The position numbers and the translations under genes were made by a program. The notes below the pieces were generated by a model that saw only the letters and a program-made list of their open reading frames with translations, had not been told where the DNA came from and made no database searches. Positions 44,457-51,840 of a DNA stretch of 64,000 nt are shown here, one piece after another. Numbering within the stretch: the first letter of the stretch is position 1; each line of letters starts with the position of its first letter. This DNA is from Ga0077555 sp050250755 (GTDB taxonomy: Bacteria; Pseudomonadota; Alphaproteobacteria; Rhizobiales; Hyphomicrobiaceae): positions 186,001 to 250,000 of the forward strand of contig JBFWOB010000001.1 of assembly GCA_050250755.1 (NCBI GenBank), written 5' to 3'.

Positions 44457-45752
44457 ATGCAATCCACAGACCGCTGCCCCATCCAATCCCAGCGGGGCAG
44501 CTACCGCCGGGGATTGATCATCGTTGCGACGCTCGCCATCGCCTATGTCGCAAGCCACTTCTTCCGTGCGTCGAATGTCACCATCGGCCTTGATCTGATG
44601 CGCGATCTCGGCATCGGGCCGCAGGCACTCGGCGGGCTGACCGGAGCGTTTTTCTTTGGCTTTGCCGCCATGCAGATTCCCTGCGGCTTCCTTTTCGACC
44701 GGTTCGGCCCGCGCAACACCGTGGTCGGCATGCTCGTGCTCGCCACCATCGGCGGCGCGATCTTCACAACGGCGCCGAGCTGGCCGGTGTTGCTCGCCGG
44801 CCGCGTGCTGATGGGCGCCGGGTTCGGTGTCATGCTGATCGGCAGCATGGTGGTGATCTCCCGCTGGTTTCCACCAGACCGCTTCTCCACGCTTTCGGCC
44901 ATGGTCCTGTCGATCGGCCTGGTCGGCAACCTTGCCGCTACGACGCCGCTCGCTTGGGCGTCCGAGGCGAGCGGCTGGCGGGTCGTGTTCGCTGCCGCTG
45001 TAGCCTTCACGGCGCTCGCGACCATTGCGGTCTGGTTGATCGTACGCGACGCGCCACCGGGACATCCGTTTCTCACGCGTACGCCGGAATCGCCGCGCCA
45101 GATGATGCGAGGGCTCGTCGAGGTGCTGAGCGAGCCTCGCCTGAGGCCGATTCTGGCGCTCAACTTCTGCAATTACGCGTGTACTTTCACCGTGCAGGGA
45201 TTGTGGGCCGGTCCTTATCTGCGGGAGGTGCATGGCTTGAGCCCGATCACAGCCGGGAACGTCCTGCTCGCTGCAGTTGTGGCCTATCAGGCGGGCATGA
45301 TCGTGTTCGGGCCACTCGACCGGCGCCTTGACACACGCAAGTGGATCGCGGTCGGCGGCAGTTCGATGATCATTGCCATACTGGCCCTCCTGGCGCTGGT
45401 GCAGCAACCGCCCGTATGGATGGCGGTCGGGGCCATCTGCTGCATCGGTTTCGTCAGCGCTTCGAGCACCATGGTGATGACTCATGGCCGCGGCATCTTT
45501 CCCGATCGGCTGATCGGCCGCGGCATTGCTACGATAAACACTGCTGTCATGCTCGGTGTCGCCTGCATGCAGTCGCTCTCCGGGGTCATTATCGGGGCTT
45601 TCGATCCGCTGCCTGATGGCGCCCGCACGGAGACGGCCTATCGCGCGCTTTTTGCCGTGCTCATGGTCACTCTGAGCGTCGCGGTCGCGATTTACAGCCG
45701 CTCGCAGGACGTCAAGCCGAGCGATGAGATGCGGGCCCGCGCTGCGGGTTAG
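44457..45752 (+). CDS. MFS transporter
   Basis: A 431-aa membrane protein with 12 predicted helices in two halves. The loop between helices 2 and 3 reads FDRFGPRNTVVG, an MFS motif A variant (G-x-x-x-D-R-x-G-R-R in the family), and GRVLMGAGFGVMLIGS matches the motif after helix 4. The central loop is short (RTPESPRQMMRGLVEVL). It belongs to the general 4-hydroxybenzoate/glucarate or nitrate-like sugar/organic-anion groups; the substrate cannot be assigned. It has no clear ribosome-binding site at 44457, so the start could be slightly downstream. Confidence 0.88.
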   Translation: MQSTDRCPIQSQRGSYRRGLIIVATLAIAYVASHFFRASNVTIGLDLMRDLGIGPQALGGLTGAFFFGFAAMQIPCGFLFDRFGPRNTVVGMLVLATIGGAIFTTAPSWPVLLAGRVLMGAGFGVMLIGSMVVISRWFPPDRFSTLSAMVLSIGLVGNLAATTPLAWASEASGWRVVFAAAVAFTALATIAVWLIVRDAPPGHPFLTRTPESPRQMMRGLVEVLSEPRLRPILALNFCNYACTFTVQGLWAGPYLREVHGLSPITAGNVLLAAVVAYQAGMIVFGPLDRRLDTRKWIAVGGSSMIIAILALLALVQQPPVWMAVGAICCIGFVSASSTMVMTHGRGIFPDRLIGRGIATINTAVMLGVACMQSLSGVIIGAFDPLPDGARTETAYRALFAVLMVTLSVAVAIYSRSQDVKPSDEMRARAAG

Positions 45753-45845
45753 GCGCCAATCGAGGCCGAAAATGTGATACGCCAGCATGGTATTGGTGAG
45801 CGGCCGTTGCCAAGTGGCGCTAGCCCGACGTTGGCAATGGTTGTG

Positions 45846-46991
45846 TCACTGTTTGGCGCGCACTGCCGCGGTCTCCTCTTCGAGCTTGGCGATCCAATCG
45901 GCCACCTCCTTGCGCTCGCGGCTGCGCTGCACCTGCAGCACCTGCGCTCGGCCGATCCGTTGCTGCACGCTGAGCCGCCCTTCGGGCGTCGTCTCCTTGG
46001 CCAAGTTGCGCGACAGCTCGAAGATCATCTCCCGGTCGCCGCGCACGCCTTGTTCCAGCTGCCGCAGGCGTTCCTTGAGCTGGATCAGGCGGGCGATCTT
46101 CTCCGCATCCTCCGGCGACATCTGGCGCGACAGCCGCCCTTCCAACTCGCGGATACGGGCTTCCATATCGGCTACGCCCTTGGCGTCCCGGGGGGATTTG
46201 GGCGCCATCTGCGGCGCCGACGCCAGCATGAAGTAGAAATCTCCAGTGAGCGCGGAATGATCCCACGGCACCTGCTTGCCGGCAGTCGCCGCCAGCACAT
46301 CCTTGCGCACATCGATCATCACGGCGTTGAGGGAGCGCCCAGGCTCGTTCACATGCTTTACGAGCGCCGTGGTGAAGGGCGAGTTGCGACCGGAGCCATC
46401 GAGCGCCACGTTGCCCGGCTGCGTGGAGTAGGAGATGAAGGTGCCGACACCCGTCTGCACCTGTGCGAGACCCCGACCCACGGCCGCGGAGCGTGTGCCC
46501 ATCGAGCGCGCAAGGTTGCGCGATAAGGGGTTGTCACGACAGGCATCGAGGAAGACGAGGTTGGTCTTGTTCTCGCGGCCAAGCTCCATCTGCCGTAAGA
46601 TGAAGTCGAGCCGCACAGTCTCGAAATCCAGGTCGCGCTCGCTCTCGAGCTTGGCGTCGACGGGAACCAAAAAGTTCTGACCGCCGACTTGTACGCCATG
46701 TCCGGCATAGAACAGCACGCCGTCGTCAGCTTGCTCCAGCGCGCGGGCAAATTCGCGCACCTTCATGTCGAAGCCACGCTTGTCGGTGTCGAGCCCGATG
46801 ATCGTCGTGAAACCTGCTGCCTTGAGAGCAGCGGCCATGTCAGCCGCATCATTGGCCGGGTTCGTGAGCGGTGTGCTGTAGGCGTAGGCTGAATTGCCGA
46901 TCACCAGTGCAACGCGCTTTTGCGCAGCCGCCGGCAACACGGTGAGCAGCAGAGCTGCTACAGCGGCCCACAAACGTCGCATCGATGGCAT
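45846..46991 (-). CDS. Caspase-family (peptidase C14/metacaspase-like) secreted protein
   Basis: A 381-aa protein with a signal peptide (MPSMRRLWAAVAALLLTVLPAAA-QKR). The p20-like caspase domain spans about residues 24-255: RVALVIGNSAYAYSTPL opens it, the catalytic His is in LFYAGHGVQ, and the catalytic Cys is in FLDACRDNP. Both members of the dyad are present, so it should be active. A long coiled-coil (about 275-380, with RIRELEGRLSRQ and RLRQLEQGVRG) follows. The ATG at 46991 follows GGGGGAG. It probably acts in the periplasm or at the membrane. It is the first gene of a cell-envelope group. Confidence 0.93.
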   Translation of the reverse strand: MPSMRRLWAAVAALLLTVLPAAAQKRVALVIGNSAYAYSTPLTNPANDAADMAAALKAAGFTTIIGLDTDKRGFDMKVREFARALEQADDGVLFYAGHGVQVGGQNFLVPVDAKLESERDLDFETVRLDFILRQMELGRENKTNLVFLDACRDNPLSRNLARSMGTRSAAVGRGLAQVQTGVGTFISYSTQPGNVALDGSGRNSPFTTALVKHVNEPGRSLNAVMIDVRKDVLAATAGKQVPWDHSALTGDFYFMLASAPQMAPKSPRDAKGVADMEARIRELEGRLSRQMSPEDAEKIARLIQLKERLRQLEQGVRGDREMIFELSRNLAKETTPEGRLSVQQRIGRAQVLQVQRSRERKEVADWIAKLEEETAAVRAKQ

Positions 46992-47142
46992 GTGTCTCCC
47001 CCTTCGGTTCGTGCGGCTCAGCGCTCAAAGCATCAAATTGTGACGGCAGTTTCGCTGGGCGTGAGAATCGACGGGCGATAATCTTACGGCGGAAGAATTG
47101 ATGCACCGTGCGACCGTGCGGCAGCAGAGATGCTCCGGATAG

Positions 47143-48207
47143 TTAGGCCTGCCGGGCGTTCATTGCCGCGCTGAGGACGCGGGCGTAGTTGCCGATCGCA
47201 ATTTTGGTAACGCGCGTTTCGTCAAAGCCGCGACGCGCGATGTGATCGAGAGCCCGTCGCAGGCCCGCGTAGTCGGAGATCGGCGCGTTGGAGACTGCGT
47301 TCATGTCAGTTCCGAACGCAACGTGGTCGTCGCCGAGCAATTCCGCCATCTCGATAAGGCGATCGGCAAAGGATTGGACCGTGGCGCCGACATCGGCTCT
47401 AAGCGTCCAGAGGCCGACCACGCCGCCCGCAGCCGCAATCGCGCGCGCGTCTTCGAGGCGAAGCTGGCGGGCGCGCCATGGCACCATCTGCCAGCTCGGC
47501 TTGCCGGCCATGGCGACCGAGCTGTGTGACCAAACCATCGGTGCCCGGGTGATTTCCAGCGCTTGGTGTACGGCCGTGCTCGTGCAGTGCGCGAGGTCCA
47601 CGAGGATGCCGAGCCGATTGCATTCCCTGACCACCTCGCGGCCAAAGGTGGTGAGGCCTTGATGTTGCGGCGCCTCCGTCTGGAAATCGCCGATCGCATT
47701 CCGCACGTAGTGCACAAGCTGGACATGGCGAATGCCGGCATCGTATGCACGCTGCAGCCCGGCGATGCCGTCATCGAGGAAGCTCGCACCTTCGACTGCG
47801 AGCACTACATGCGGTTCGCCCTTGAGCGCGCGCTCGACGTCGGCGGCCGACTGCACGATCTTCAACTTCTGCTCGGCGAGATGGCCCTTGACCCGCACGA
47901 GCTCTCGGTCGAGCCAAGCGGAGGCAGCGCGGGGTTTGGGCGCGCCGGTTTGCTTCAGACCGCCCCGCGATGACCGGATCCAGGGTAGGTCGCCGACGAG
48001 CGACCAGGCCACCAGCGTCGCACCGCCGCCAGCCATGTTGCGGGCGAGTGGTTGCACTGAAGCGGGTCTCGGGCCCAAGAAGAACAAGTGCGCGTGCATG
48101 TCGCCGAGCGGAATAACCGGGCGACCCTCGGCACAGGCAAGGCGCGGGCCTGCGAGCGTCGCGGCGATGCCGGCGAGCGCTGCGCGGCGGCTGAGAGCAA
48201 GCGGCAT
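47143..48207 (-). CDS. Membrane dipeptidase (peptidase M19 family)
   Basis: A 354-aa protein starting at the ATG at 48207 (MPLALSRRAALAGIAATLAG, Tat-like RR, cleaved near ACA-EG), which follows GAGGA; the longer frame upstream does not look coding. It has renal-dipeptidase features: the metal-binding pair in GDMHAHLFF, the bridging Glu in VLAVEGASFL, His in LVDLAHCTS and in VWSHSSV, and Asp in AFGTDMNAV. It should cleave dipeptides, possibly D-amino-acid containing ones from peptidoglycan, in the periplasm. The typical DGHND start of this family is replaced by GDMHAHL. Confidence 0.88.
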   Translation of the reverse strand: MPLALSRRAALAGIAATLAGPRLACAEGRPVIPLGDMHAHLFFLGPRPASVQPLARNMAGGGATLVAWSLVGDLPWIRSSRGGLKQTGAPKPRAASAWLDRELVRVKGHLAEQKLKIVQSAADVERALKGEPHVVLAVEGASFLDDGIAGLQRAYDAGIRHVQLVHYVRNAIGDFQTEAPQHQGLTTFGREVVRECNRLGILVDLAHCTSTAVHQALEITRAPMVWSHSSVAMAGKPSWQMVPWRARQLRLEDARAIAAAGGVVGLWTLRADVGATVQSFADRLIEMAELLGDDHVAFGTDMNAVSNAPISDYAGLRRALDHIARRGFDETRVTKIAIGNYARVLSAAMNARQA

Positions 48208-48272
48208 TCGGCGATCCTCGTGAGGGCCCTCGCATGGAGGGGCAGCCTCGGTCCGCGTCTCTATGCAATGCG

Positions 48273-49532
48273 TCAATCGAATACCACTGTCGCAACGTAG
48301 TCCATCGTCCGAGACGTGTTGTTCGACGGCAGCAGCGTGTTGATCAGGTAGGAAGTCGGCGAATAGTTCTCCGGTATCGCGCGGCGAAACGCATTGCCGA
48401 CGAAGTAGGCTTGAATACGTCGCCAGCCGCCGTTGGAGACATCCTTGTAGTATTTCTCCATCGGCGCGAACTTCGGCTGCATCGTTTGCGCGATCTCGCG
48501 ATGCCCTTGGGACATCTGGGCGGCCTTGCTCGGATTCTCGACGAACACCTGCGACAGCAGGGCGTCGCGCTTGGCGTTCGGCAGCTTCAAGGCATCGATC
48601 ACCAGTAGTGGACCGTCGGTGAGACCTGCCTGCGATGAGGATGATCGGCTGCTGATATAATTGCCGGTGGCTTTCATCGGTGTCATCGGGGCGCTGACGC
48701 AGGAGGGCACGTTGCGACCCTTGAGCACGTCGGCCGTCGTCGCGGGATCGCAGTTGCGCAACGCTAGAATGGACCACACGAACTCCGAGCAGTACATGTC
48801 CGTGCGCGCGCCTTCCGGATTCTGCGCAAGCGCGGCACGCGCGACATATCGGACGAATTCCAGCGGTTTGCCCCGGACGTACTTCGGCGCGTTGTAGTCC
48901 GTGTTGAACGCGATCTGTGTCGGGTAGATGCGCGAGGCGCCGCTCTGAAGTCGGGTGATCCAGTCGAGGATGTTGGCGCGCTGTACGGCGGTGAGGCCGC
49001 GGGGACGGATGACGTGAAGATACTTGAGCGTGCGGTATTGGTTGCCGCTGAAGTCACCCTTGATCTGCGATCCGTTGTGCTCGACATCCAGCGGCATGTC
49101 GAGGTGATGGATGGTGCCGTTCTTCACGTAGGCAATGCCGGTATGGCTGATGCCCATTTGAATATTCGGATAGGTGCCGGCGCCGCCCCACTCGGGCCGG
49201 AACGTCAGCAGAATATCGCCCGTCTGCAGCAAGCCGCTTTGGGCCATGCGCCGCCCGAAGCCGGCACGCTTGGCGACGATGAGGCGCAGGCCCAGATCGC
49301 CCTTTGCGCCCTTGGCATCGGGATGCCTGAACTCGATCAGCCGGTCGGTGGTGTTGAATGTTTTCGGAAGCGTGGCGCGCGCACTTGCCGGTACCGCAAA
49401 ATAGACGGGGATGTTCAGCCGCTTCGCCATTTCTTGGTTGGTCTTTTCGTTGAACGTAAACTCGCCCGCCACGACCGGCGAGCCGACGACCAGGCCCATA
49501 GCGACGGCTGCAATGGCTCCAACGACGCGCAT
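48273..49532 (-). CDS. Permuted NlpC/P60-type (YiiX/YebB-like) cysteine amidase
   Basis: A 419-aa protein begun at the ATG at 49532 (MRVVGAIAAVAMGLVVG, signal peptide to VVAG-EF), which follows GGGGGAA. It shows the circularly permuted papain-fold pattern: TGDILLTFRPE, then GISHTGIAYVKNGTIHHLDMP with the catalytic His, and TDMYCSEFVWSIL with the catalytic Cys. Such enzymes cut peptide or acyl-amide bonds in the cell wall. It neighbours the dipeptidase and the LAS endopeptidase, which fits peptidoglycan turnover. The C-terminal 140 residues are an unassigned domain. Confidence 0.8.
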   Translation of the reverse strand: MRVVGAIAAVAMGLVVGSPVVAGEFTFNEKTNQEMAKRLNIPVYFAVPASARATLPKTFNTTDRLIEFRHPDAKGAKGDLGLRLIVAKRAGFGRRMAQSGLLQTGDILLTFRPEWGGAGTYPNIQMGISHTGIAYVKNGTIHHLDMPLDVEHNGSQIKGDFSGNQYRTLKYLHVIRPRGLTAVQRANILDWITRLQSGASRIYPTQIAFNTDYNAPKYVRGKPLEFVRYVARAALAQNPEGARTDMYCSEFVWSILALRNCDPATTADVLKGRNVPSCVSAPMTPMKATGNYISSRSSSSQAGLTDGPLLVIDALKLPNAKRDALLSQVFVENPSKAAQMSQGHREIAQTMQPKFAPMEKYYKDVSNGGWRRIQAYFVGNAFRRAIPENYSPTSYLINTLLPSNNTSRTMDYVATVVFD

Positions 49533-49652
49533 GTTCCCCCATCTCCCCAACACGCTGTGCTTTGCCCCACTGGCAATCAGCCTCTATCACGCTTTGAGCA
49601 GGCCCCCAATGCCACCGGTGCCCAGCTTCGGTTTGGCAGAACCTCTTAGGCA

Positions 49653-50402
49653 ATGCGCATGACGAAATTGAGTGGCCGGCGGCCCAGTCGACGGCGGGCG
49701 TGGCTCGTGGGGGTGCTGACGATCGTAGGGCTGCCGCTAATCGGCTTCTGCCTGTGGATTGCCTGGTTGGCTCGAGAGAGCGGCGAACCCAGTCGCTGTT
49801 ACGGCTCGGTCGCGAATGGCCGCCTCGAGGGCGGGCGGCGCCTGCCATATTCCGGCGAGAACTATCGCGCCTACAGCCTCGTGGGTTTCCTGGCGGGGCG
49901 CACGTTTATGCACGGCTCGGTGCGCGACGCCGTGATCGCAGCCTATGGAGAGCTTCACGAGCGGCACCCTGAATTGCGCTTCGTGTATGCGGAGACGGGT
50001 TGGCCGTGGGGCGGACGGTTTGCGCCGCATCGCACACATGCCAACGGGACTTCCGTCGACTTTCACGTGCCGGTGCGGACGCTTTCAGGCGAGGTCGCAG
50101 AGTTGCCGGCATCGGTGTTCAACAAGCTCGGCTACTCCATCGCCTTCGATAGGGCAGCTCAGTCAGGTCAGTACAAGATCGACTTCGAGGCGCTGGCGCT
50201 GCACCTGCAGGCGCTTGATCGGGCGACCCGCCAGCGCGGTATCTCGATCGCTCGCGTAATCTTCGAGCCGCGCCTGCAGTCCAAGCTGTTTGCAACCAAG
50301 GCCGGCGCGCGGATTTCGCGTTCGATGTCATTTAACAAAGCGCCCGTGTGGATACCGCACGACCAGCACTACCACGTCGACTTCAACGTACCGTGCCGCT
50401 GA
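49653..50402 (+). CDS. LAS-type (murein endopeptidase-like) metallopeptidase
   Basis: A 249-aa protein with one N-terminal membrane segment (WLVGVLTIVGLPLIGFCLWIAWLA) after a basic stretch of Arg, so it is anchored in the inner membrane with the rest in the periplasm. The zinc-site motif HANGTSVDFHVP fits HxxGxxxD of LAS enzymes (VanY, MepA, DD-endopeptidases) and HYHVDFNV gives the HxH pair. The spacing of these motifs is that of a compact M15/M74 domain. It is divergent from the permuted amidase gene with 120 bp between. The target bond in peptidoglycan is not determined. Confidence 0.82.
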   Translation: MRMTKLSGRRPSRRRAWLVGVLTIVGLPLIGFCLWIAWLARESGEPSRCYGSVANGRLEGGRRLPYSGENYRAYSLVGFLAGRTFMHGSVRDAVIAAYGELHERHPELRFVYAETGWPWGGRFAPHRTHANGTSVDFHVPVRTLSGEVAELPASVFNKLGYSIAFDRAAQSGQYKIDFEALALHLQALDRATRQRGISIARVIFEPRLQSKLFATKAGARISRSMSFNKAPVWIPHDQHYHVDFNVPCR

Positions 50403-50518
50403 CCTCATGGTGGCATCGCAGCGGCGCAGATCGGACCTCGACTTCGATCGAGGGCTTCGCCTAAGCCGCCGGGCCATTGAGCGAGGAGGAGCAGTGGAAG
50501 CACCTCTCTACGAGCCAA

Positions 50519-51490
50519 CTATTCAAGTTTGATGTTGGCCACCTTGATAAGGTCAGCCGTAGCTTTCCAATTCGCGTCTCGGAACGCATGCAACTCGGCG
50601 AGTGTCGAAGTGACCGGGAGGTTGCCGCTGAGCAGCAGTCGGGAGGGCACATCGGGCTGCCGCGAAATCTCCGTCACCTTGGCGTGAAGAGCCTCGACGA
50701 TGGGCTGAGGCATCCCTGCGGGCGCCCAAATGGAAAACCACAATGGCACGTCGGAATCGGGATAGCCGGCTTCCGTCAGTGTCGGCGCATCAGGGAATTC
50801 GGGGCTTCGGGTGCTGTGACTGATACACAGCATGTTGAGCTTGCCGGCCTTGGCGGATGGATTGCAGGTCGGATCATTCATGAAGTGTACCGTGCCGGCG
50901 AGGAGATCGTTCAAGGCGTCAGCGCCGCCACGATAGGGCACGTGCAGGAATTTCACGCCGGTTCGATACGCCAGCATCTCCATTCGCATATGGCTACTGG
51001 TGCCCACCCCTGCCGAGCAGCCAGAAAGCTTTCCGGGGTTGGCCCTTGCATACTCGACAAGCTCCTTTACCGACTTAAGGCCCGTGCTCGGATGCACGCA
51101 AAAGCCAGTGGCAGCATCGCCGACGCGCACCACCGGCTGCAGCGAACTTGGATCGTAAGGCACCTTGCGCAGCAGGGGCAGATTGATGGTCGACGAGTTC
51201 GACGAAAGCAGCAGCGTGTAACCGTCGGGCGCGGACTTCGCCGCGGCTTCCGTACCGATGACACCAGAAGCACCGCCCCGGTTCTCGACCACGAACGGCT
51301 GGCCGAAGGCATGGCCAAGTCTCTCAGCCCAAAATCGTGCGAGATTATCGGTTCCGCCGCCAGCGCCAAAGGGAACGATGATCTTCACCGGCTTGTTCGG
51401 CCAGGGAGCTTGTGCGCTAACCACGGCCGGCAAGGCCGAAAAACCTACGCCGGCACTGCCGGCTAGCCTCAGGAATGTACGCCGACGCAT
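50519..51490 (-). CDS. Tripartite tricarboxylate transporter substrate-binding protein (TctC/Bug), copy 2
   Basis: A 323-aa protein, begun at the ATG at 51490 as in copy 1 (MRRRTFLRLAGSAGVGFSAL, Tat signal). Most of its length is identical to the protein at 38622-39593; the last 35 residues differ most (LAELHAFRDANWKATADLIKV versus HAELLAFWASESKTTGDLVKA in parts). Because the ligand-binding core is almost the same, it probably binds the same or a very similar carboxylate. No TctAB genes are adjacent. It lies directly before the IS110 remnant and the retron gene. Confidence 0.95.
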   Translation of the reverse strand: MRRRTFLRLAGSAGVGFSALPAVVSAQAPWPNKPVKIIVPFGAGGGTDNLARFWAERLGHAFGQPFVVENRGGASGVIGTEAAAKSAPDGYTLLLSSNSSTINLPLLRKVPYDPSSLQPVVRVGDAATGFCVHPSTGLKSVKELVEYARANPGKLSGCSAGVGTSSHMRMEMLAYRTGVKFLHVPYRGGADALNDLLAGTVHFMNDPTCNPSAKAGKLNMLCISHSTRSPEFPDAPTLTEAGYPDSDVPLWFSIWAPAGMPQPIVEALHAKVTEISRQPDVPSRLLLSGNLPVTSTLAELHAFRDANWKATADLIKVANIKLE

Positions 51491-51565
51491 GCTATCCGTT
51501 CCTCCCATTCCATTGTTATTTGGTCCGTCAGCATGGAAGAGGTAGGCGGCCGCCGTCAATGTCAG
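50519..51565 (-). repeat. Duplicated tctC segment, copy 2
   Basis: This is the partner of 38622-39665. The two start codons, upstream GTCAGCATGG segments and coding cores align. The 3' flanks are unrelated, which places the duplication end close to the stop codon. Confidence 0.85.
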
Positions 51566-51697
51566 CCATGGGTTCTGTTGCTCAATGCCTTGAGCATTCG
51601 CGTCGCGCGATGTCTGCTATCTGATTTCCGCCGGTGCGGAGAAATAAATCAGCGCGAATAGCGCTTGCCGCATTGTCGTATACCCCGCCGCCAATTC
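51491..51697. other. Intergenic region before the IS110 remnant
   Basis: No gene supported. The part next to the tctC start is shared with copy 1; the rest is unrelated. Confidence 0.35.
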
Positions 51698-51810
51698 ATG
51701 AGCACTCAAGGGGTCGGCGAGGTTGCGCTCACTTTCAAGGCTGCGGTTGATGATCCCATCCGGTTCAAAGGCTCACGTGTCGAGGCAAGAAAATTAGTGG
51801 CGGATTTCCG
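51698..51810 (+). pseudogene. C-terminal fragment of an IS110-family transposase
   Basis: The frame encodes GVGEVALTFKAAVDDPIRFKGSR, which resembles the conserved segment of IS110-family transposases (PGVGP-x-x-A-x-T-x-x-A-x-x-x-D-P-x-R-F). The downstream GLTP motif is lost and the frame then runs without homology into the retron gene. Only this relic is left. It marks an old insertion at the 3' side of the RT-TIR gene. Confidence 0.5.
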
Positions 51811-51840
51811 GTCGCGATGTGATCCGGCTGCAGGACCAGT

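Noticed and set aside
44424..45788. Minus-strand frame of 454 codons
   Set aside because: Antisense to the MFS transporter; rich in Arg, Asp and His as expected from the reverse of a membrane-protein gene.
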